A DNA stretch of 64,000 nt from Anthonomus grandis grandis (lineage: Eukaryota; Arthropoda; Insecta; Coleoptera; Curculionidae): assembly GCF_022605725.1 (NCBI RefSeq), contig NC_065551.1:22816001-22880000 (forward strand), written 5' to 3'. The notes beneath the pieces were generated by a model that saw only the letters and a program-made list of their open reading frames with translations, had not been told where the DNA came from and searched no databases. Position numbers and translations under genes: made by a program. Positions 11,188 through 23,363 of this stretch are shown one piece after another; within the stretch, counting starts at the first letter, position 1; each line of letters begins with the position of its first letter.

Positions 11188-14100
11188 GATATAGTTGTTC
11201 CACTGAGAATATTGTATTGTAATTTTATTTATTTTCAAGTTATTATAATAAATATCCCGTTCATTTTCTATAGCCTTTGACAAGTAAGTTATGCATGTTC
11301 TAAGTTATATATGTATAAGTATGGTCTAAGTTATTGTAAATTATTTTTGTTGTCTTAGTACTGCTCTGTTGATTGTTTGGAAAGCCGAAGGTGCCTAGCT
11401 AATATATTTTAATTTTAACGTCAAAATTCTTATACTACCATTTGATTTTATTTTTTTTATACTTTGAGTTAAGCTTACTACAGACACTTCATTACGATTC
11501 TCCATAATAAGTATGGGTTGTAAAACTTTGTCAAAATATTTAAGGTCGTTTTAAGATTTATGCTTAATTATCTATGAATATATTAATTGTTTTAAGAGTA
11601 AGAGGCATATTAAAATAAATATATTTTTATAGGTATAGGAGGAATAAAGTAAAAAAATAAATAAAATTTTAATTTTTTGCGTTTATCTGTGTTTTATTTT
11701 TAATGATTACTCGGTAGGTTTTGCATTTTTAGGAATATTATTTTGTAGTTATTTTTACATCTACAAACATCATATCTTTTTGATTTTGGTTTTAGTTACT
11801 TATAGCACTAAATTCATTCAACTTTTTAAATTTTTAATATATTTATTGTTTAATTGCTTTTTTTTACGTAATCATACACACTAGGATGATCTATGATGGC
11901 TGCATCTGAAATGGCAATAATTGTACAAAATATATTAAAACTTAATATTTTTCATTTCCACTACATTTTCTTAAATTTTCTTAGCTTACACTTATTACTT
12001 ACGAAAAATCACATCATTATTTACGAAAAAATACGCACTAAATTTTAATCAAAATTTTCGTCCGGTTAAATTGAAAGGTTACCCAACTGTTATACGTGCT
12101 TTTAGTGAGTGTGCTGTTTGCACCTATAAACTTTCCTCAACATATTCCGTATACAGCGTTTCCTTTTCCTATTCCAAATTAAATTCCATAAATAAAAATA
12201 AATTACCCTGTGAAAGCGATAATGAGCGCGCAAGCTAGTTTCCAAGACGGAGCCGTAAATAACAACGTAAGTCGCGAATAAAAGCCGTATATTTCATTGC
12301 TTACGGCAGGTTAACTAAAGTTTCTTTTTTTGTTAGAAAATTTAATTAAAAAGTTTTTTATTATATATTTTTTTAATAAAACTAAGAAGTTATATTGTAA
12401 ATAATGTTATAACTTTATATCTACCTAAACTGTAGAGAAACAGAGAATAATACAAAAATTCTAAATTTATATATCGTTATAACTATGTAACAAACTTTAA
12501 GTAAAAACTTTAAATAATCTATTTTTCGTAAAGCTACTATGCATGCATATCTTTTCAAAAACAACGTTCACTCACATGACCCCGCAAACTTTGGTAGAAA
12601 CCATGATATGTCGCAAACAGAAAATACGTAGTATCTCATTCCTCCTAGATACTGAAGCATTAAATTAAACTTTTCCGAAAACTTTCCGAAGTTGAGCATG
12701 TTAACAACCCAGGCGCTTTGAGTGAAACGAAATTCGCAGAGATGTAAAGCCAAAGTGGAAACTTTACGGATTAGGGACGCGTATTTTGATTATAAAATGT
12801 TATTATTTAATTAACGCGTTTATTCAATTGTGTTAAATTAAGTATGTTGTAGACCGTAATCCTTTTGATGAAATTTAATATTTTATCCAGTCTTAAGGGC
12901 TATAAGTAGATATTTAAAAATAAATAAAAAAATCGATAAAAGTGAATATTTTAGTAGAAATTACAATAAAAAAAATTAAAGCATTTCTTATATGAATTAA
13001 TGGAAATAAGCCCAAATATAAAAAATTGATGTAAAATTAAAATAGAATTTAAAAATGTAACTAGGAAGAACACGAGTCAAATAGAAAATAATTTTATCCT
13101 GTTAGATATCAGAATCAGTAGTAGTAATAAAATTGAAGACCTTAGTGCAAGAAAGAAATAAGTACATAAATTTGTGAAATTGATATAGATTTATATTTAA
13201 GTTTAAAAAGTGAGTCTTGTTACCTGGTGTAATTACAGGGATACGTGCGGTTAATAGATATTAAATTACGATAGAAAACTACATATTCTCTGATATGTTG
13301 AGATGCGTGTAACTTATCCCATTCTTGCACCAAATTATTTTTTATATGCGGTTATTCGGCCATTTTTTTGTGACAAGCTATGTAAGCACACGATCGAATC
13401 GAACAATCGATCACGATCTTCAAAAGATCACTCTTGCTTGATATTAAACACACACTCACTTTTTTGGTAAATACACACGAATTTTCAGAGTGTTTATTGT
13501 CGGTTTAGGTAAATAAACTGTCTATTTAAAAAGGAAAATTAGTGATGTATTTCTTGTGATATGTCTTCATGTTATGTTGGTTTACCACTGATTGTTAAGT
13601 GCCTGAGAAAGCTGGAATTGAACCGGTGAAACATCCGACGAAACTTATTTTTTTTAAATGACAAAAGTGTTCTTCATTTAAGTGTTTCATATATAGAAAA
13701 TATGATTTGCACCACTATTTACACTGTATTGAAATAGCGTCGTATTTTTGTAGGCGCAACATGACTGCAGTATAATTTTTAAATCGTTCGTTGGTTTAAA
13801 ATAACATATTTCTAGACAACATGCATTAAATAAACCTAAAGTGTGTAATAAAATACTTCAGGTTATATATTGTCCCTTAGGCATTTACAAATATTTCACA
13901 AAGCATATTAATTGTATGCATACGTGTAAGCATATAAAAAATGTGTTAACAATTTTTTTTTTTAAACATATATATATAATCCTAATATTAAATTTAAAAA
14001 CATTAATACCATGAGGTCCCATGCATGTAGAAAATATTATGAGCCCAATTTCTAGATTGTAGATGAATTAAACAATTACTAAATCCTACTCACACGGTGC

Positions 14101-14480
14101 ATCGTAGAAATTAATGGTATGACTCAAATAAAGATCTTGCGGCATCGATGTATTTTATTTATTAGGAGAAAGAACAATTGATCTTAAACCATTGGCCAGC
14201 TTTGGAAATTTTTTCAAAGTTGGCATTGTTAGTTGTTTCATATATAAACTACTATCATGTCAAATCGGGAAACATTAACCCTTTGCGGACAACATTGAAC
14301 CGAATAAGAAGATTAATTTAAAAATAGCGTTAATAGGATAAACAAGAACTTTTTGGTGTGAAATCTAGTCGATAGAGGTCATTTTTATTAAAAGCCGTCC
14401 GCCTGTTTTTTAGTTAAAAGGTGATCTTAAAGCCGAAAGGTCGATTCTTAATCAAGAAATTACGCATTGAAACTTTAATC
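11188..14480. other. Noncoding stretch
   Basis: No gene recognised. Positions 12180-12310 (words such as GAGCGCGCAAGC, ACGGAGCCGTAAAT) and 13230-13640 are less AT-biased than average. At 13597-13629 the stretch CTGAGAAAG...CCGGTGAAAC resembles the motif discussed for 20205 and 43612. Confidence 0.35.
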
Positions 14481-14481
14481 G

Positions 14482-14517
14482 GCACCAAGTGTTACGAAAG
14501 TTTTAGTAACTTGGTGA
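14482..14517. repeat. Short hairpin
   Basis: CACCAAGTGTTAC and GTAACTTGGTG are inverted copies (with a 2-base bulge) around a loop of about ten bases. Purpose unknown. Confidence 0.6.
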
Positions 14518-15146
14518 GTTTATTAGCGTTTAATATGCGTAAAATCTTTTTTAGTTGTAGCGGGGGTTCTACGTACTTGCCGCATGTCCACCCTCTAACC
14601 TTTGACGTCGCAGGGTATCCATCAACCTCCCTCACTATTTCTTTGTACAGTTATAGGAGAAAAAGTTGACAAAATGCCTCGGGCTCCACTCTAAGTAATT
14701 AAAGGAGCTTAGAGTCCCCTCTAGCCTCTCGGGTAAGCCTTTAGACAGTGGAGAAACCAGGTAGAGATTGAAAGTAGACTGTCCGGTTATAATGGGGTAT
14801 TATTGCTCTTCATCTTTATTAATACAAATACTAATAAGTAACAGGTTTGGTTGCTTAAAACTAAATCAACAAAAGTGTCCTTAAAATCTAACAATCCCCA
14901 TTACCAATTTCTATGGTTAAGCACAGGCAGTTATTTGAGAAAATGTACCGGAAAATTCGGCACTCTATTAATGACGCAAAATAGTATGATTTAAGGGACG
15001 GAGTTATGATGTTTTGTACAAGCGGTTACGGATGGCATTCGTTAAGCAAAGCCGGAAACTCAACACCAATCAGGCGAAGCAATCTCAATCAATCGGTCAA
15101 CATTTACCTCTGCTCTGTTGCTATAGGGATAGTAATTATATTATCA

Positions 15147-15188
15147 TGGACTCGGTTATTACTTGTCTTTCACTACTTTGAGAAGACA
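15147..15188. repeat. Short hairpin
   Basis: TATTACTTGTCTT and AAGACAAGTAATA are exact inverted copies around a loop of about 12 bases. It sits just before the 220-bp tandem repeats. Confidence 0.7.
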
Positions 15189-15204
15189 AGTAATACTTAA
15201 TAAA

Positions 15205-15715
15205 TGCGGCTACTGCCCGCCCTACAAAACACGAGGAAAGATAGTGTCCAAGCAGTAGTTTTAATCAATAAAATAATTAAACGGAACGGCACGGTCGCGG
15301 ACAGAGCAGAAAATAAAAAGTCAACAATAAAAATTATCAATTAAATACAAATTGTTTCTCTGGTTCCAAACAAGAATGTAACTTTTCGCGCACGGAACTA
15401 ATGAAACGTTGGTTTATATACCCGTTTACTACCTGCCCTACAAAACACGAAGAAAAATAGTGTCCAAACCACAGTTTTAAAAGTTCATAAAGCAGAACGG
15501 AATCAATATGAATATTCTAATAATTAATCACAAATAAAAACTCACAGGAGAAAAAATTAAAATACCACCGTCTCTCAAGCTTGTAAAAATGGCAACTAAA
15601 ATACCGTAACGCGGGTAATTTTACGATTATTTTATCAATATATCCCGCTTACTACCTGCCCTAAAAAACACGAAGAAAGATAGTATCCAGGCACCAGTTA
15701 TCAAAACGGGACGGA
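15205..15715 (+). repeat. Tandem repeat, ~220-bp unit, three diverged copies
   Basis: The phrase CTACTGCCCGCCCTAC or its variants, followed by AAAACACGA(G/A)GAAAGATAGT, recurs with its GCCCTA core starting at 15219, 15435 and 15658, so spacings are 216 and 223 bp. After each copy a second shared block (AACGGAACGG-like) follows. Copies have diverged. The array lies about 1.1 kb before a pogo/Tigger pseudogene and might be subterminal repeats of that or another element, but no outer ends were found. Confidence 0.7.
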
Positions 15716-15730
15716 ACGATATCAATAGCA

Positions 15731-16800
15731 ATGGATTCGATAAAGATCTTAATACGCGAGCTTGGAAGCGGCCGGTCAACTGTCAAGAGGTGGCTCTTAC
15801 CTAACCCAATTCACACTGTCAACTTCAAGACAAAATTAAACGTAAATATTGAAAATTTAACAGTAATGAAATACGGAAAAGTTACTGGTACTTCGCTCGA
15901 AAGATATGGTATGACCTTACTGCGACGAATGTGTCACCTTGGTGGACCTGGAACATTTTTATACCCATCGCAGGAATTTGGATGCCGATGACTCACGAAT
16001 ATCCTCGGAACCAATCGTTGGATAAAAATGTAATTGCGAAAACTTAATGAAAATAGAGTTTTTCCCCATGAAAACGGTACGGCTATGACCTCATATGGTA
16101 AACAAACTTAGTTTCAGCTCTCAAAACCGGCTATTTCTAGGTGAAAACAGCGGGACAAAAGCTGGCCACATGTGTACAAGAAAACTGGCTTTTCAGGAAA
16201 ACCGCGGGAAACTGAATCATGATTTATATTATATTTTGGCACACCGAGTATGCCCCTTCATTTAACAGAGCTTCCCAAGGTAGGTAAACCTTGAAACTTG
16301 CAAAATAGAACATTTAAACAATGCAAGAGCATGAAAGGAAAATTTCATGAAAATAACCGGAAAACTGGAAGCATAATGATGAAAACCCTCTTAGTTTTAG
16401 GCATTTGTGGTTCTTTATTATCCTAAGAATAACCAGGGCTGAAAACAATAAGGCCAGATACTACATCATAGTCAACGGAGAACTAGGCATAACCTATAAG
16501 AAATCAAACCTTTCCAGGATACTATCAGGCTAGAAACCTCTTTAACTTGGTTTTTTATGTATATTTACAATTATAAATCCCTCATGACTCACAGGTAAAG
16601 CTTAAAATGTATCTTTTTGTTATGTAAATTATCAGTTTCGAGGTTAAAATGTTAACGGAGCAAAATTATCTAAGTTGTCTTATAGACTGCCTGGGCTTAC
16701 CCTTATTACTATAAAATAAAGACAAAATCTTGTAACTTCGTTACATAGTTATATTATATAATGTTTTTTTATTGTTTGTCACAGAATATGATTTCAGGTA
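15731..16800 (+). other. Unassigned moderately GC stretch before Tigger remnant
   Basis: Contains an 86-codon plus-strand frame (15731-15991) with no recognised domain. A set of short imperfect repeats around GAAAACCGG/GGAAACTG follows (16130-16380). It may be the 5' part of the adjacent pogo/Tigger element, but the helix-turn-helix region was not recognised. Confidence 0.3.
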
Positions 16801-16839
16801 ACGGTTTTTTCAATGCGGAAGAAGCTGCTTTTGAACAGC

Positions 16840-18140
16840 TAAAGCTTAATTAGATAAAACAAGATCCTGTATTTCATTGTTCAAAGATAATCTGCCTGGC
16901 TATAAGTGGACAAGGTCATGACAAGCTTCGAGCAGAGATTTCTGAAGCTGAATTGAGTGACTATATGGAAACTTATAACTCGCTATAATTACGATGAGAT
17001 TAACTTAAGTGATGGCCCAGGAAACAAAGAAGTGATTTTTAAAAGAAAAGTTATCTGTGTTCAAAAATATGCAATTTTAGCAAAGGTGCTACTTCTAATA
17101 TGTTTTGTGGCAACGCAAAAGCAAATGCCTTGCTTCATATATTGCGTACAAGGCCGAGCATCGTTGGACTACTTGGACAGAAAATGACCCCCAAAAAAGC
17201 TTTAACCGCTCCAAGAGTGGGTGGTTTAACGGAACTACATTTAAAGAATATTTAAAATAATCACTTTTTTCCGGAAGGGAAAAACGAAAACGGACCTATT
17301 ATTTTAATAGGTGACTGCCTCTCGTCGCATATGCCATGATTCCTCAAATATGTGAGCAAAATAATATAAGATGCTTTTGTTTACCGCCAAACACAATTCA
17401 CATCTACTAACTATTGGATATGGCATTTTTTGCTTCATTACAAAGAGCTTTGCGAAATATTTAAACGAAGTGTAAAGAGTCTAGGGCTAGTCCCAGATAT
17501 TCAATCAATTCCAATGATTCATTTCCATCCTTACTTAAAGAACCTATTTATAATCTAGAAATAGATAGACGGGCTTTATCCCTTAAATAAGCAAATGTCT
17601 ACCACAAAATTCGACTCAAATGAATAAAGATATGATGGGTTCAGCTTTCTTAGAGGCAAAATGTGCGGAATATTTGGGAACTGAGAATAGGACCAAGCAT
17701 AGAAGAAAAGCAATTGCAGGTTCCTACTTTAAAAAGCATAAGCTCCAGTAACCTGATAAAATCGGACACCATGCCTAAATCTTCAAAACAAATATCTGTT
17801 AAGCCAAAATGAGATTTGTCGTCAAGCTCTTTTAAGAGCTCCTTAAATCAGAATAATTTACAATCTGATAATACGTATAAGTAAATAATTTTCTAATCTG
17901 TTGAAGACGAGAATAATAAGGTTATTTGAAGTCCTAAGATTAAGTGACCAAGTCGTACGAACTTAAACATAGGCGATTTTGTGTTGGTAACGTTTAATGC
18001 CAACCAATATCCTGAAAAATCATCAATTTATTAGAAGAAGGACCCACAGTAGGCAGTATGGGAAAAGGAAGTAAATTTTGGAGGTGACCAGAAAAAAAGA
18101 AGTAATTTTTGTACAGTTAGGAAGACGTCATTATGAAAAT
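16840..18140 (+). pseudogene. pogo/Tigger-type transposase, decayed
   Basis: Successive frames give DNLPGYKWTRS (as in NLPGxxW of the CENP-B-type DNA-binding region), then NYDEINLSDGPGNKEVIFKR holding the first catalytic Asp of the DDE domain. SKSGWFNGTTFKEYL (about 17210-17260) and YAMIPQICEQNNIRCFCLPPN (degraded second Asp region, about 17330-17390) follow, and then MAFFASLQRALRNI. A C-terminal tail with W.WP.K.EVIFVQL ends near 18130. This order and wording match the insect Jerky/Tigger-like transposases, which cut and paste elements at TA sites. At least five frame changes or stops break the reading frame. No terminal inverted repeats were recognised. It is a pseudogene on the plus strand; the second Tigger remnant at 28.5-30.2 kb belongs to a different lineage (GxILFMLPPHTSHKLQ wording). 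Confidence 0.85.
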
Positions 18141-20200
18141 TGATTATTGATTATTTGCAATATATTTCTTGATGTAGGTTTTGCATTTTTTAGTTTATTA
18201 TCTATTTGAACTACCGCCAGTAACATTTCTTTAACCCCCTTTTTACGTTCAATTAATTCAACCCACTATGTTTCAGTGTAAAATTAACCCAATACCAACA
18301 AACGCGCAAGAGACAATATTTCTACGATTCAAAATAGCCGTGACCCGCTTGAAAAAAAAATTTTTTTTTGAAAAATAATTTATTATAGAGACAAAATCAT
18401 CATCCACTATGATGCCTAAATAAAAATTACGTGCTACACAGATGCTTTATTACAAGCCAAATATTATTAAAAAAATTAAAAATTGGCCAATGTCTCCCTA
18501 TTTGATAGTACCCAAAAAATAACTACTCAAACAACACACCATATATTACTATCGTTAAATATAGATTTGTTTAATGGTTTTTTAGTAAACTTTTGTTTTT
18601 GTTATATTTATTAACTATATTTGGTCAAGGTATATCTATTTAACTGTAGAATATACGTATATTATAAAATATTCTGTTTACAAAAGGAAGAAAATATCGG
18701 CATTTAAAATAATTGACACGGGATTTACATATCTGGTTTTTAAACTCGATTACTACATCTCAATTATTTGATGAAATTACTTAGATATCACATTCATGCC
18801 ACAGTGTAGCATAAGATATACTTTTCATACACTCCATTTATGAAATTACATAAAATTAATATCTGACAGTGGTTACTGAAGTATTTTAGCATAACATGTC
18901 GGGTCTAAAGGCTGTTTTACAATAACACTATCCCTTTATGGAGTTACTTTTATAGATTTTTTGCATTGTTTTAAAAATTTCTTTTATATCACTCTGCATA
19001 AGTACTTATATTAGTTTTTTAAGTGGGGGTATTAACATTTTTTATTAATACTTTAAATTACTTTTTTTGAATTTCTTATACTTTTTTAAATAAAAATTAA
19101 ATAAAAAGATGTGTCTATGCCAGAGAGGCAAATATATCTAATATATTAATTTTTCTATAAAATATTGTTGTTTAATTTTTATAATGGTGAATATTTATAT
19201 ATAACTTAGATTTTTATTTTTTATTTTTAGTTGTTCATAGTTGATTTCCTATTTAAATGTTAAATGTAAGAATTTTAACTGTTTAAAAAATCTAAAATTA
19301 AGACTACTAATTTGCCATACCTAAACGTTTAGCTCTTATAAAATAATAATTGCTTATTACTTCTTCTTGCTAAACGTGAATACCATAAACATAATATTAA
19401 ATACCTTAAAATAGAACACGCGGACATTTTATCCGATATTTATTACTGAAGTTTAACCAAAAATGTACACCTGGTGTAAACCAAAAATTAACGTTTATTT
19501 AACTATAACTAGTGTGTTGCTTGGGTACGTGTTAAGAATTAATTTAAAGGATGTTTCTAAAAATTTCGTCTAATTTTGGATCAAAATCAAAAAAGGTAAT
19601 CCTACAAACTAAGGAAAAAGTTTTTAATTTTACGAATAAATATAAAAATTTGTGTAATATAAAAATACGCTAATTTGTCTTTTAGTATATACGAATCGCT
19701 TGTAGTTATATATCCTTTTATTTAAGTAGAGTTTTCTTGCCACATTTTTAAATTAATACTATACCATACAATTTGATAATATGTATAACTTCCAGTCCAA
19801 GTTTTTGTTAGTTTAAAATATTTTAATTTTTAGGTTATTTGTTTAATATCTATCAATCATTCTTTAAAATTCATTTTTCTTAACGTCAATTTCTTTTGAA
19901 ATATTTTTTTGATTTTATTTAATCTGTTATATTGCAAGATTAAAGTAATTTTACATTATATGCATACTTTTAAATGGAAAATAATGTGAATTGCCATATT
20001 TGTATTACATTATCCTTCTTCTCAGTTTACTTGGAAATTCTGTTGAATATACGATGTAAAAATTATATAACCTATACTTTACCAACCTGTAACCATTCAA
20101 ATTTATATATGCAATGCAATTTTTCATAATATGTTATGATAATAAAATTGCCAACGTAATACGTGTCTTATAGAAATTTACAATGTGCTTCACCAGTGTA
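18141..20200. other. AT-rich noncoding stretch
   Basis: Very AT-rich, no coding similarity, no structured repeat beyond homopolymer runs. Confidence 0.5.
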
Positions 20201-20204
20201 CGGC

Positions 20205-20315
20205 TGGAACCTTTCGTGTGCCACCCAAATTATAAGACAACTTTACTGCTAACCAAAACTCTTTATTTTACACTTGACACGTGTTTCGTTTACGAAGTTA
20301 GCATCTTCGGGAGAA
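20205..20315 (-). repeat. Dispersed element end with GATGC...GAAAC motif
   Basis: Read on the minus strand: CCGAAGATGCTAAC, a short self-complementary stretch, CGAAACACGTGTC, then AATAAAGAGTTTTGGTTAGC and the word AAAGGTTCCAG. A related block, partly inverted on itself, lies at 25717-25905, and shorter look-alikes at 13597 and 43612. The wording is of a dispersed repeat end. The core CNGANGA-stem-GAAA order resembles that of hammerhead ribozymes found in Penelope-like retroelements, but the C-to-U mismatch makes an active ribozyme unlikely. Confidence 0.45.
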
Positions 20316-21405
20316 GATTAAAACTATTAGTAATTATTTAACTCAGATATGGTAAATAGCCTATGACCTTAAAGTAAAAGGTCATACTCCTACTATAAAA
20401 AGATATCATTAAGAAGCAAATAAATTTTAATAAAACTTTTTCGAATTCCAAACAATGATGTTGTAGGATAAACAACTTTGGTGTGTTTCTATAAAATATC
20501 TGCCAGTAGCTTAACGTTCTATTTTGTCCATCTAAGATTGCAACGTTATCCCATAGGGCATTACCGAGCTTAAAATATCGCCTGCTTAGTGCTTTTTAAA
20601 CGATTAAACCGTATATTAAATTTTCGTTATAACGACCAAAATTAATGAAAGCGTGCATTGGATTCCATTAAAATCTAGTTTTATCTTTTCCGTTTCACCC
20701 CCAAAATATTTTTGCCAGCTTGCTTTTTGGGGTTTTTGCAGCAGATCGTCCTGACGTCCGCGAGGTGTAATGAGCAGCAGATGCTGTGCGCCGCTTTATT
20801 TATAAATTTGTTCTCGGAGGGTTGGCAAAAAGCGGTTTTTGATTTAGTTTTAATAGACCATAAAAAAATTGTTATATAGTTAATAAAGCTATTTTAAGAC
20901 CAAAAGTTTTTGCTTTATTAAAGAAATGTTTACGATATGTTAAAGTTAAAAACCTCCCTTAGCATAATTAAAATTTCTAATTAAAAAAGAAATTTTAATA
21001 GGATCCCCGGATTACTTTACCAACCATAGTTTACTTCTTGGGAGTTAGAACGTAGCTTTGCCTTCCCATTATCGCGTACGAAGCATAACTCCCTTTTATG
21101 GATACGTTTCAACTTGAACTTTAATTAAACTGGAAAAAGAATACAACGCTATACAGGTAAATCTTTTTTTTCCAACTCATTAAAAGAAATGAACTTGTAT
21201 GTTTGTATCTCGCGAACTTTTATTAATTTAATAACGTTGCCATGATAAAAAAGCTTAACTAGCGTAATACAGAAAGCCTCTATCCTCCCACGACATTCGC
21301 AGAGAATTCCCTTAATTACAACCTTAACAAATATTTTATCTAGTTTTTTAATATATTCTTATCTTTAAATGTTTAATAAGTTTATTAAAATTTATGTTGT
21401 ACTAT
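20316..21405. other. Noncoding stretch with GC-richer island
   Basis: 20640-20840 contains several CpGs and words such as GACGTCCGCGAGG and GCTGTGCGCCGC, well above the local base composition. It is a candidate promoter or conserved noncoding element with no coding potential seen. Confidence 0.35.
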
Positions 21406-21409
21406 AACT

Positions 21410-21520
21410 GCACTATAATATTGATTTATATTTGATTACACCACAACGAAGGTGCGGATCTGCAATGGCTATAGCTCACTTGCCTACAGGTGAAAATTGA
21501 ATAAAATAAAATAAAAGAGA
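21410..21520 (+). mobile_element. LINE 3' end with AATAA tail
   Basis: The phrase GCCTACAGGTGAAAATTGAA followed by repeated AATAA units is the usual 3' untranslated end and microsatellite tail of CR1/Jockey-group LINEs in insects. No coding part precedes it, so this is a severely 5'-truncated insertion. Confidence 0.55.
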
Positions 21521-22022
21521 TCCAAACAAATTATTTTTAAGTTAGTCACCATTTAGAAATATCATGTTTCTGCTAAATGAATTAGACGATATCGTACTAC
21601 ATCCTTATCTAATTCCAAGTAAATAGAGATAAAATAAATCAAAAGACAACAACACACAGTCTCGGACTCAAAATTTTATTTATTTTTTTTGAGACCGGGA
21701 CTTTATGTTAAGTTGTTTATTGATTTATTTATGTTAAGATCTCTTAGAGAATATGAACGACATTTTTCAAGAGATGAAGTATTTAAAAACATAAGACAGT
21801 GGCATTTGTTTGCAGGTGGAGCGGCATTAGGTACTTTAAATAAAATTGGCAACCTATAAGTATATTTTTTACATTACTGTAGGTACAATTTTAATTTCAT
21901 TCTTGAATTAAATCATATATTTTTAATGTGTAATAATTGCTATTATTATATTATTAATAATTTTATATTTTAAATTGGTTTAATTAATGAATTTAACAGT
22001 TCAACGAAATATACTTTCTTTA

Positions 22023-22067
<45 letters not shown>

Positions 22068-23258
22068 AATATATATATAAATATATATAATAAAACCTCA
22101 CATAATGTACTTAAAATTCCTAAAAATGCTATGTTTTTTGGTTTAATATTTTTATTTAAAATTTACTTAAAATATTCAAGAGTAAAAAATATTTATTATT
22201 TAACATTAATGTGTTTTTTGATTTTATGTACATTTGAGGATGTATTATATTAAGAAAAATACGTTTAATTACTTGTTACTTAATCGATAAATATTTTTTA
22301 TATTATCCATCAATAGATGCAAAGAACGGACCTAACTGAAAACTTTATTCCTTTTATAGCGATAAGGCCAACTTGGTAAAATATTTAATAGGATCTTAAA
22401 TATCTTATTAATTTTGCTTAAAAAATTTAAAACCAGATTTAGACAAAATATTAATTATATAAACAAAGGCTTTAGAAAATGTGTATATCTTTTTTTTTTT
22501 ACTTCTTTTCGTTACATCTTTAATCCAAAAACATAATAAAATGGGAAAAAACATCCGTTACAGCCAATACAGATAAAAAATTTACAAAAGTGATAATCGT
22601 TTAAATTGTTCATCTGTTTAAGTCATTATTTATTGGATTATTAAATGTAATTATTTTTTTAAATTTTTAGTAAGATGTGATTATACGATTAAACTATAAA
22701 GAAATAAGTAAACACTAATAAAAAGATAATTCTAGTTGTTTGACAGTTTCAAGTTTTCAAATTTTAAAGTAATTCATAAAAAATGGTGTTTAATATCCAT
22801 TTAAGTTATGCAAATTTCAGGTTATTTATATCAATTTTATTTGAATAGTTTATAATTTTGTAATGAATTTCATTCTTTCGCTAATTTTGTTGAAAAATAA
22901 AATGGGATAAGATGACAATGTCAAAAGAAAAGTCGCCAAAAAGTTTTATTAAATAATGTTTATAATTAATTTTAAGACTCCATAAGAGTACTGTTAATTT
23001 TTTGGTGGAAAAAACTAAGTTTTGCATTCCTTCTTTCAAAAATCTTAATGTATGAATCACTCAAATACTGTACCCTATATACAAGATTTATTATTTAACT
23101 ACATTTAACTACACTTATTTACTCTCTTATTAAATCTGAAAATGCTTTATTCAGTTCAGTTCGAGTTTTTAATTTAAATAAAGCAAAAAAAATGTATTGA
23201 AAAAAAAAGATGCAAATAAAAAAGACAAACACATACAGAAATAATCTCATTAACTCAC
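21521..23258. other. AT-rich noncoding stretch
   Basis: Holds a TA microsatellite at 22027-22090; otherwise no coding similarity or structured repeat. If the exon at 23259-23363 is real, this is the start of its first intron. Confidence 0.4.
22027..22090. repeat. TA dinucleotide microsatellite
   Basis: About 19 uninterrupted TA units followed by imperfect TATA/AAATATA units. Confidence 0.95.
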
Positions 23259-23363
23259 CCATTCCAATACGTTGGTAAACAAAAGTACATATTTAAGTAC
23301 CGCAATCTGGTTTTCAAGTCTAAGAATATTTCCTTCTCCCTCACCGTCACCCTTACCGGCCAT
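23259..23363 (-). CDS. First coding exon, possible tetraspanin
   Basis: An ATG at 23363-23361 with A at -3 (AAAATGG) opens 35 codons: MAGKGDGEGEGNILRLENQI, then a hydrophobic run AVLKYVLLFTNVLEW. The exon ends exactly after the W codon at a consensus donor (GTGAGT at 23258-23253); reading through gives VS and a stop. A short N-terminus followed by (V/L)KYxLLFxNxxxW with an intron next to the W is the usual beginning of tetraspanins, four-pass membrane organisers, so the hydrophobic run would be the start of transmembrane helix 1. Later exons should lie at lower coordinates, but no second helix, CCG motif or large loop was recognised, so introns must be long or the call wrong. Basis: start, donor and composition are seen; family is inferred. 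Confidence 0.4.

Noticed and set aside
21987..22253. 88-codon frame with Ile-Tyr repeats
   Set aside because: Created by the TA microsatellite and AT-rich flank.
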